From: Toxotes chatareus
Lineage: Eukaryota; Chordata; Actinopteri; Toxotidae
NCBI GenBank assembly: GCA_016801885.1
Contig: CM028888.1
Span: forward strand, 8,540,501 to 8,604,500
Reading direction: 5' to 3'
DNA length: 64,000 nt
The position numbers were made by a program, and so were the translations under genes. Of the stretch, positions 58,101 to 64,000 are shown piece by piece. The notes under the pieces were generated by a model, which did no database searches, was not told the DNA's origin, and worked only from the letters and a program-made list of their open reading frames with translations. Positions within the stretch are counted from its first letter, which is position 1, and the number at the start of each line of letters is the position of its first letter.

Positions 58101-60904
58101 GGAGGGGTCTAACACATCACCTGTGCGTGTGTGTGTCATCCTATCAATACACACTTCTCCCATCTGTGTTATTTGTGTGTGTGACTGATCGTTTCTTTCT
58201 GTCACTGGCTGAACATACGGTGTGTGCGCAGTGCCTGAGTCTCCAGCAGTAACGCTGATTTGTCTGTTGCCATGGTGACATCTGTAAGCAGCTTGACCTA
58301 CCAATATAAGCTGCTTGGATCTAAAGGGGAAAGTGGCTTTGAAGTGTATATGTAGTACAGTATATACAGTTATTTTGAGTGTGTGAGTGTGCAGCATGTG
58401 TTCAGCTTTAAAGGGTTAGGTGCATTAATTGTAGGTTTAATGCACAATTACACAAAAGTTAATCCCCTTGACAAAGCCAGGGGATTCATTTAATCTTATG
58501 CAGTAGAGTCTGCCATGTCGCCAGACTCTACTGTTTCAGTTTCAATTTGTACACATGCACAGCCTCTTACCCTTTCATGGTGCTCTATAAGGATCTCCAC
58601 AACAATGTTCTGGAACTTGATGTCCATGATGGCTGCCACTGTCTCCTCCTGGGGTCGAAGCAAGGTCGGCCCAAAGACCACACCCAGGTTAGCGATGGTC
58701 ATCAGATTCTGCTGGTGGTGACTGGCCACACTGTTGAGGGGTTTAGACAGAGAGAGTGGGTGGCCCCACATTTAATCCAAAAATCCCTGAAACTTTACTG
58801 TTTTAAATTAGTCTCACTGCTCTCATCAAGCAGCAGCAAGGAGAAAAACCTCTCATAAACACACTCTATGCAACCTGTTGCAAGAAAAGGTAGCAACTAG
58901 CTGGTGAAACATTTATCAGGTAAAGAGCCAGATATATTTTTCAGGAGTTGGACATTCAATGGAGTTGAAACAATCCTTAAATGGAATGCCAATGTTGCTC
59001 TGCTATTTGTAGTGGACATATTTTCAGTGAGTTAATATATTGTTCCCTATTGCTAAGCAGCCAAAAAAAGAAAAAATACTGATTCAGGGAACTGGCTATT
59101 GAAAAATGTTGCTATAGAAATCAATCAATCAGTCAATCAATCAAACAAAGAACTGTCCCCTAGGGGGCAATTCAAGGAAAGTAGTAGTTAGAGAAAAAAT
59201 ATTCTTTGCCAAGTGTGAAATAGAAAAACTGGAGACACACATCAATTGTGTTATAGAACTGAAAAGAAAAAAATTAGACACATTTTTCTCCAAATTTACA
59301 ACAACACCTTCAAGAAGTGAAAAACTCTCCCTGGTGGTACAATTAAAGTGGCTGAATTGGCAGGATAATAAGGTTATGAAGCCAGACAGAAATGACCATT
59401 TCTGTAACTTTCTGAAACCAACAATTCAACATTCACAGCAACTTCACACCAGGAACTTTTCATGTTTACAACTGAGTGCAACATTATCCCTGGAGAGACT
59501 GTCTGAAAATGTGTGCTGTTATCCCTGTTTTTAAATGATATTGTGTCCACGTGTGACAGTCCACATGTGTAATCCACTAAACCCAGGTAAAGGTTCTCAA
59601 AATACCTGGATTTGCATTCGCCTACATGTTGTATAAACATGGCTGCTGCTCCATTTGTCACACATTATATCATGCTGCCGCTGTTGAAGAAAAGCCTGAT
59701 AAAGCCAGAGGGCTTAGATGTGGGTTTAGAATGAAAACACAATTCCAGTTGGCTGCATTAAAGGAATTATTTCACATAAGCCAACAGTGTCATGCTCTGC
59801 TTTTTTGATTCCACAGCTTGTGGCTATCTTATTTACAGACCATCAGCCTGTTTGATTCACAAGTTTACATGTCTGTACAGCAAAATGTGGAGGCAAACGG
59901 TGGGATTTGAAGCCCTGAGAGAAAGAAAATGAAGAGTCAATTGTCAGGGAATGGACCGTTTGTATAAAATAGAGATCTCTGAAACAGATTTGTTGAACCT
60001 AATCGTCTGGAGTGCTCATCAGCATCTGCCTGCTGAAATGTTTTTGAGAAAAACAGTGAATTCCTATCAACTCAAAGGGTGAGTAGCATCCTCTTATCTC
60101 CTAATAAGCAGTGATTTGATGATTTGCAGGTCAAAAGATATCTAGAGGCCTATGTAAACCTGGGATAAATTTGTTTGAAAAGTTGAAAGTTTTTTTCAAC
60201 ATTTATGCTACATGTACTATAAATACTTTATTTCAGCCTGAAGTTAGGAGCTGATTCAGCCTTAATAGTTTAATCATTTATAGTCATTTAAAAGTAAACT
60301 GGATGTATGGGAAAAAAGTGGCTTCTTAAACCAAATTCAGCATCGTGTTAACCTTTACACAAAGGAATCTTTTGAATCGCAAATCACCAAACTAATCCTT
60401 ATTGGGCTGCAATTATGGTAGCTTCTACACTTCCTGGCGTCCACAGAAACACCTGCATCTGACCACTAACCCCTCCTTCTCTTCCAGGGATAAGTCGAGA
60501 AATGGATTTGGCCTGGTGGCTGCTGGATGGGTTTCTATTTTCAGTACACACTGCCTTAATGCAAGAGATTACATGGAACACTAATCTTTTTTGTGGATGG
60601 ACAACAGCAGAAATTAAGCTAAGGAGTTTTACAGCGGCATGAGTGGAGAGGAGATTCACTGTTGCTAATAGCACAACATGGTTACGGCTAAAATTAAATA
60701 CTGTGATGCTTTCCTAAGCACACAGCGTCTGATACAGCAAAATAACAATGACTGCAGTTATGCATCTGTGTCCAAGTGTGTGTGATATCAACACCTACTT
60801 GGCCAGGTGTTTCATCAGCAGCTCCAGCATTTGTCTGTTCTTCTCAGGCAGCCGGTGCACCAGAGCATGGATCTCTGTCACCCTGGCCTCTGGGTTGTCC
60901 AATT
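43073..60904 (-). CDS. arhgap26: Rho GTPase-activating protein 26 (GRAF1), 3' eight exons (gene-level span with introns)
   Basis: GRAF-family protein with BAR-PH-RhoGAP-SH3 layout. It stimulates GTP hydrolysis by RhoA/Cdc42 at membranes and focal adhesions. Exons in transcript order on the minus strand: 60799-60904, 58571-58730, 57241-57385, 56774-56954, 45848-45883, 45596-45706, 44618-44709, 43073-43161. All splice phases agree from the RhoGAP domain to a TAG at 43,073-43,075. RhoGAP phrases (EKNRQMLELLMKHLANVASH, ANLGVVFGPTLLRPQEETVA), the linker SCSERPLTLFHT and SPSWPMFSAPSSP, and SH3 phrases (ACKAEHDSELSF, GLIPENYVEFL) match GRAF1 best. BAR, PH and the RhoGAP arginine-finger exons lie beyond 64,000. 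Convergence with nr3c1 supports the name over arhgap10, which pairs with nr3c2 in human. Confidence 0.94.
43162..44617 (-). other. arhgap26: arhgap26 last intron with hAT fragment
   Basis: 1.46 kb splitting the SH3 domain. Contains the hAT fragment at 43,384-43,565; otherwise nothing recognised. Confidence 0.85.
43384..43565 (+). mobile_element. hAT fragment, uninterrupted counterpart of the composite element
   Basis: CTATTCCGATACCAGAGCTC and TGTTTGCTTTAAT match the left arm (21,900-21,935). They continue directly through an ATTATT tract into TTGATTTTATATGATG, TAATAAATCTTCTCTACAGG and ACAGGAAATCCTGTT, which match the right arm (39,835-39,965). No inner insertion and no termini. Confidence 0.9.
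44618..44709 (-). CDS. arhgap26: arhgap26 exon: start of the SH3 domain
   Basis: 92 nt, acceptor GTCTCCAG, donor GTGAGT. Reads (S)IAGRKARALYACKAEHDSEL then SFIAGTIFEN. ALYACKAEHDSELSF is the N-terminal ALYDY-type SH3 strand with the RT loop. It leaves one G for the Val that opens the last exon. Confidence 0.96.
44710..45595 (-). other. arhgap26: arhgap26 intron
   Basis: 886 nt, AT-rich; nothing recognised. Confidence 0.85.
45596..45706 (-). CDS. arhgap26: arhgap26 exon: Ser/Pro-rich linker before SH3
   Basis: 111 nt, acceptor GTCCACCAG (weak pyrimidine tract), donor GTTGGT. Reads (S)TTSPSPTSPRSPSWPMFSAP then SSPQPTSSTSSDSSPV. SPSWPMFSAPSSP..PTSSTSSDSSPV is a GRAF1 signature. Ends in phase 2, completed as Ser by the SH3 exon. 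Confidence 0.94.
45707..45847 (-). other. arhgap26: arhgap26 mini-intron (141 nt)
   Basis: Short intron between GTAAGAA and CCACCAG. Confidence 0.85.
45848..45883 (-). CDS. arhgap26: arhgap26 micro-exon (36 nt) in the linker
   Basis: Acceptor GTTTGCAG, donor GTAAGAA. It takes two bases (CT) from the previous exon and gives AG to the next. Reads LNPKSRGSIPT(S), basic and Ser/Pro-like as the surrounding linker. The exact 1+33+2 phase fit is the main support. Confidence 0.85.
   Translation of the reverse strand, partial: AQPKESWQHTN
47601..47665 (+). repeat. Intronic repeated segment, copy 1
   Basis: CAGCCACTTGCCTGATATT, AAAACCTCTGATGGGAGA and CAATTAAACACAT correspond to 53,133-53,195. Direct orientation, 5.5 kb apart. 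Confidence 0.65.
51350..51369. repeat. (GT)n microsatellite
   Basis: About ten GT units, then an interrupted GT-rich stretch to about 51,385. Confidence 0.9.
51882..51948 (-). other. Exon-like segment of uncertain status
   Basis: A minus-strand open segment reads PKSDIIVFKEKRACVLITDK SE between a good acceptor (TTTTTTACTCTCGTAG) and a plausible donor (GAG/GTACAA). Its 67 nt do not preserve the arhgap26 phase: inclusion would lead to a stop in the 36-nt micro-exon. The peptide was not recognised. Confidence 0.2.
53133..53195 (+). repeat. Intronic repeated segment, copy 2
   Basis: CAGCCACTTGCCTCATATAA and AACCTCTAATGGGAGATAAT match copy 1 at 47,601-47,665 with a few substitutions. Confidence 0.65.
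53665..53672 (+). repeat. Target-site duplication, left copy (GTTGTGGT)
   Basis: 8 bp before the hAT terminus; identical to 55,075-55,082. Confidence 0.95.
53673..55074. mobile_element. Second hAT-type non-autonomous element (1.4 kb) with nested LINE
   Basis: The left end TAGGGCTGGGCGATATGG and right end ATATCGCCCAGCCCTA are near-perfect inverted repeats. Inside them are ATATCGATATAT-rich subterminal blocks. A perfect 8-bp direct duplication flanks it. The middle is occupied by a LINE derivative (about 54,012-54,960). No transposase. Confidence 0.93.
54012..54960 (-). pseudogene. Internally deleted LINE: 5'UTR and endonuclease joined to the 3' tail
   Basis: A minus-strand reading frame at 54,114-54,533 has the start of an L2-like apurinic endonuclease: MGNVRSLANKMDELMALAQS, CFTETWLHQDVPDD, GFHTVRADRDCVRSGKRKGG and RPYYLPREFSHVI. 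A one-base shift near 54,160-54,180 moves it to a frame reading PPSANPNTACDVIHSAIARL. It stops at AFIAISRDF, where the family has a catalytic GDFN-like motif, and passes straight into the 3' tail (TTCCCTACGGGAATTAATAA on the minus strand). The rest of the endonuclease and all reverse transcriptase are gone. About 430 bp of 5' leader lie to the right. Confidence 0.85.
55075..55082 (+). repeat. Target-site duplication, right copy (GTTGTGGT)
   Basis: 8 bp after the hAT right terminus; identical to 53,665-53,672. Confidence 0.95.
56774..56954 (-). CDS. arhgap26: arhgap26 exon: Ser-rich linker with polyserine
   Basis: 181 nt, acceptor TTCTTGTAG, donor GTGAGT. Joined to the G before it: (G)EKRNSVVNATVSELQQPVSS then SANC, N, a run of nine Ser encoded mostly by AGC, and QGRTPRHSLTSNDGEQDTRQ IRPSS(L). 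Human GRAF1 has a similar Asn/Ser-rich stretch after ERPLTLFHT. Starts with GT and ends in CT (phases 1 and 2). Confidence 0.92.
56955..57240 (-). other. arhgap26: arhgap26 intron (286 nt)
   Basis: From GTGAGC to CTTGTAG; nothing recognised. Confidence 0.85.
57241..57385 (-). CDS. arhgap26: arhgap26 exon: end of RhoGAP domain into the linker
   Basis: 145 nt, acceptor TTGAGCAG, donor GTGAGC. Reads IFRDVPSSSGGSTNLPLNLP then RRKSTESKAPSCSERPLTLF and HTPTHSQK. Choosing the CAG before ATATTTAGG restores the family's HEKIF junction. SCSERPLTLFHT is a GRAF1 block. Confidence 0.95.
57386..58570 (-). other. arhgap26: arhgap26 intron (1.2 kb)
   Basis: No coding sequence or clear repeat recognised. 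Confidence 0.85.
58571..58730 (-). CDS. arhgap26: arhgap26 exon: C-terminal half of RhoGAP domain
   Basis: 160 nt, acceptor CCTCAACAG, donor GTAAGA. Reads (N)VASHHQQNLMTIANLGVVFG then PTLLRPQEETVAAIMDIKFQ and NIVVEILIEHHER. NLMTIANLGVVFGPTLLRP is the conserved RhoGAP motif with the catalytic-site Asn. Confidence 0.97.
58731..60798 (-). other. arhgap26: arhgap26 intron (2.1 kb)
   Basis: AT-rich; nothing recognised beyond short simple repeats (for example CAATCAATCAGTCAATCAAT near 59,122). Confidence 0.85.
60799..60904 (-). CDS. arhgap26: arhgap26 exon: middle of RhoGAP domain
   Basis: 106 nt, acceptor CTGACCAG, donor GTAGGT. Reads (x)LDNPEARVTEIHALVHRLPE then KNRQMLELLMKHLA(N), aligning with the LENQESRVSEIHSLVHRLPEK region of human GRAF1. 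Two bases (AA) pass to the next exon to make Asn. Confidence 0.96.
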
Positions 60905-61451
60905 CTGGTCAGAGACAGACAGAAAGACAGGGAGACAGGCTGTTGAAGAAATTAAGACTTCAGTATGTCACAGTTGATTACTTTCTTACTGACACATATA
61001 TTTAATGTGCAGAAACAAAACACTGAACAGGTAAACAAGTGGAAAGCAATCAGAAACTTCTAATACTCCTAATACAGACCGAAAGAGAACTGATTTCAAG
61101 ACAGAGAGAGATGCAGAGAGCAGACAAGACAGGCAGAGTGATGGAGCCAGAGACAAATAAAGTGTTTGCTTTAGACACTAGAGAGTGGAGAAGCACTGTG
61201 ACCTGGTGATGAACAGGTAGACAGGCAGTGCAGACAGACAAGCAGGCAGAGAGACCTCTTGTTGACGAATGGCTATAATAAGTCAGGTCTGCAGAACCAG
61301 TCAATAGATAGATGACAGCAGACTCATACTAGATCAACCCTTGGGCCCTGGCTGTCAGCACCAGGCAATACACTCACAACAAGCACAGAATCTTAAACAC
61401 AGGCATACACATGCAAGCACACAAACATTTTACTTAGCAAGTAGGGCTCTC

Positions 61452-61454
61452 TCA

Positions 61455-61493
<39 letters not shown>

Positions 61494-61496
61494 ACA
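61452..61496. repeat. (CA)n microsatellite, interrupted
   Basis: About 22 CA units with two TA interruptions. Confidence 0.9.
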
Positions 61497-62084
61497 TGAA
61501 CTCACACAAAGTCAGATATCTTTAACATACACACACGTGCACATCCACTACACCCACACATACCTCCAAAAAGATGCATACACATGAAAACAGCTACACT
61601 CATCCTTCTCTGTTGTTCCCTATAATGCATTCTCCAGTGTCCACCACTTCACACACATTATGCTGAAGCACACACTCTTCTGTTGTTTCAAGCTGCAACT
61701 CATGACTTAGGTACAAACACACATATGGTACAACCACATATACCAATATATGCATTAATATCAGGCTTTCAGAAAACCAAATTTAACACAGTTGAAAAGG
61801 TATTAATTCTATCCAAGAGCTAATTCAAAGATGCTTTTTTAATCTTCTCCCCCAAAAAATCATACTAAGCTTTGGAATTAACTCCCACTAACACCCACCT
61901 AATCCAAGGAGGGAGCAAGAAAGATCAAGAGAGTATGATTCACCAATTACTTAATGGGATAAATTTTAAGTCACATTAATCTAATTAGGGTTGGATTGAT
62001 GCTTCAATAGTTGAATTTAAAAATATATATATTTTTCACATTTTGCCTTGATTTGACAGCAGACAGTCTAAGGAATCAAACTGT

Positions 62085-62235
62085 GGAAGTTGAGGTGATG
62101 TGTGTAAATGCATTAACACATTAGCTAAACTCAGCATTAAGACTGGAAGCACAGGGGATTCATCTGGCCTGACTCTGTCCAAAGTTCAAAAATATGCCTA
62201 CCATTGCCTGTAAAGTTTACTCATCTGCAGAAACC
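62085..62235 (+). repeat. Dispersed teleost repeat, partial copy
   Basis: TTAGCTAAACTCAGCATTAA, GACTGGAAGCACAGGGG, CTGACTCTGTCCAAAGTTCA and ATGCCTACCATTGCCTGTAA correspond to the middle of the family seen near 10,827. A tail-like piece (CAGTCTTTATGATAAGCCAA) follows at about 62,850. Confidence 0.55.
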
Positions 62236-63136
62236 CATTGCCACAATTAACTGTATCTCATTAGTTTGATAGTTTGATTAGCAGACAGAAGGAAATTTAT
62301 GAGCAAACTATGAGATTCCATAAACAAGAGTTAGACCAAAGGTAGATTATGGTAACGGTTGAACTGGATTCAAAAAAGTGTAGACTAGCTGTCAAATTAG
62401 TCGCACTGTGTTTCATATGAGGAAGAAACTAATTATCACTGGTGAAAGAGCAACATTATGTTCTCAACACAGAAATGAATCTCGTAAATGTACACATAAA
62501 GTTCATAAGGATAAAAGTAAAAAGTAAATTTATTCACTATATAATGCCCTAAAATATTGCACAATGGAGAGAAAAAGTAATTGCCATGGCATTCACTACT
62601 AATTCACTACTCCCTATATAACAGACACTAAATAGTTAGTCATGAGCAGTAAATTGAAATTTCCGACACAAACTAATCATCATCTTGTGTCTTCACTGAC
62701 AAATATTCAGAAGTTTTCTCATCTATGAAATGTGAAACAGGATGGAATTTTTGAGGGCACTAAACATTGGACAAATTTGTACACTCAGAATTCAGACCCA
62801 TTTTTTCAAACATTTTTTTTTTTTAACTCTGGACAGAGCCCCTGCTTCCAGTCTTTATGATAAGCCAAGCTAATAGCCTCTTGGCTTTACTCTGATTTGA
62901 GAGTGGAATTATGCGGAAATGGAATCTTGTCATCATGACACAAATGTAAATAATAATAATAAAAAAAAAAAAAACATCAATCAAAATGCCAAACAATTTC
63001 TTGAATGTTGAAATTGCCATGTCATTGGATTAAACTCCAAGGAAAATCATTTAAAAATCATCACAATCATTTAAAACAATTCACAATGTAAGAAATGAGA
63101 ACATTCTTTTTTCCTTTCTAGATTAAATGTACAACA

Positions 63137-63159
63137 GACACACACACACACACACACAC
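63137..63159. repeat. (CA)n microsatellite
   Basis: About eleven uninterrupted CA units. Confidence 0.9.
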
Positions 63160-64000
63160 GAAAATACTGTAAACACACACCAGCTACTGTGATGCGTGAA
63201 AACCAAAGAAACATTTATGCATAAACCACAGGCTGAATGTCAATGTAACACTGTGGTCAGTAGCTACAGCACTGAGTCACAAGTGATTATAACAAGCAGA
63301 AATAATTTATCATCGCAGCCTTCACCTCATCCATCACTTAACAGACGACGACCTTTTAAAAATCGCTTTTTCTCTCTCACCTTGAATCTCAGCCCTGAGG
63401 ACAAAATAAATAAACAAACCATGTTCCCAGGAGTATTTTTTTCCTTTGAACACTGGGTTGCATGCATCTGAATACAGTCACACCTGCACACAAAGACATA
63501 CGTAGCTACACACACAATATCCCATTACAATTCATGCACATCCTCTCCACTTGTCATATATGCATGTTTGCATGTCCCCCATACTCATATTTAGTATAGA
63601 TGCTTTACAACATGGTGCTGATACAAAGTTGACAGAATTAGAGAATTTTCTGGCAGCCACTACATTACTTAAGTATTTAGCATTTAAAAATAAACAATCA
63701 AGTTTCATCCACTGCAATAATATAAAATGCAGAACGTTAGACTTCTCATATCAACTGTCAAAGATAATCAAAATAAACCAGTATCCCTATGTTTTGGTGA
63801 TGATTTCAAAGCTATTCTTTGGGCTGGCATTTTGTTAACACTACCTAATCCAGACTGAAGCTCATTAGAGATTTTGGCCAACTCCTGCGTTATAAAGTTA
63901 ATTGGACTAAGACTGTTGCCAGTTTTATTAACACTTCTGTTCATTAACTTGAAATCAGATATGAAAGCACAGATTTGTATAAAATACCACAGTTCTCACA

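Larger units (their letters stand above)
60905..64000 (-). other. arhgap26: arhgap26 upstream intron (partial)
   Basis: 3.1 kb without a recognisable upstream RhoGAP exon. Contains CA-rich microsatellites (61,452-61,496; 63,137-63,159), fragments of the dispersed repeat at about 62,085-62,235 and 62,826-62,880, and AT-rich sequence. Confidence 0.75.

Noticed and set aside
58515..58858. Plus-strand ORFs over the RhoGAP exon
   Set aside because: Shadows of the arhgap26 exon 58,571-58,730.
43073..60904. arhgap10 (GRAF2) instead of arhgap26
   Set aside because: The linker phrases SCSERPLTLFHT and SPSWPMFSAPSSP and the nr3c1 neighbour fit GRAF1.
63842..63890. Minus-strand exon-like segment reading TQELAKISNELQSGL
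   Set aside because: Does not match the RhoGAP or PH sequence expected next upstream, and the acceptor side is weak; probably chance.

Overview
This window is vertebrate, and specifically teleost-like, nuclear DNA. Protein-coding sequence occurs only as short exons with GT/AG borders and consistent codon phase. The non-coding DNA carries hAT relics with 8-bp target duplications, an L2-like LINE with a 'tttatt..cccc' 3' tail, and dispersed repeats of a kind I recognise from ray-finned fish. Two genes converge tail to tail. I see no operons, CRISPR arrays or viral genes.

Left part (1-about 21,400, + strand): the 3' half of the glucocorticoid receptor gene nr3c1. Six exons are resolved: the second zinc finger (4627-4743), then the hinge and complete ligand-binding domain (7886-8158, 10245-10389, 12999-13129, 16021-16178, 16641-16793). 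A long 3'UTR follows. The first zinc finger and the N-terminal domain lie upstream of the window.

Middle (21,812-40,774): one 18.9-kb composite insertion. Its ends are inverted repeats of a hAT-type element, flanked by a perfect 8-bp target duplication (ATTCAAAC). Nested inside, from the left, are: the hAT left arm; a copy of an unclassified 'GGGCCC' repeat family; a few short degenerate satellite-like units; a 5'-truncated LINE on the minus strand; about 12.6 kb of head-to-tail AT-rich satellite (monomer about 75-80 bp, roughly 160 copies by length); a second 'GGGCCC'-family copy; and the hAT right arm. A fragment of the same hAT at 43,384-43,565 lacks the inner insertion and acts as an 'empty site' reference.

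Right part (about 40,940-64,000, - strand): the 3' portion of arhgap26 (GRAF1), a Rho GTPase-activating protein. Eight exons are phased: two from the RhoGAP domain, four from the Ser/Pro-rich linker (one only 36 nt), and two from the C-terminal SH3 domain, ending at a stop at 43,073-43,075. Its largest intron contains a second hAT element (53,673-55,074, 8-bp duplication GTTGTGGT), which holds an internally deleted LINE.

The nr3c1-arhgap26 convergent pair is also found in human 5q31, so the gene order looks ancestral. The two 3' ends would lie only a few kilobases apart without the composite insertion. The most unusual object is that hAT-bounded satellite. Its monomer contains a perfect A/T palindrome and an AGGTCA nuclear-receptor half-site, and short ancestral-looking units survive at both edges.
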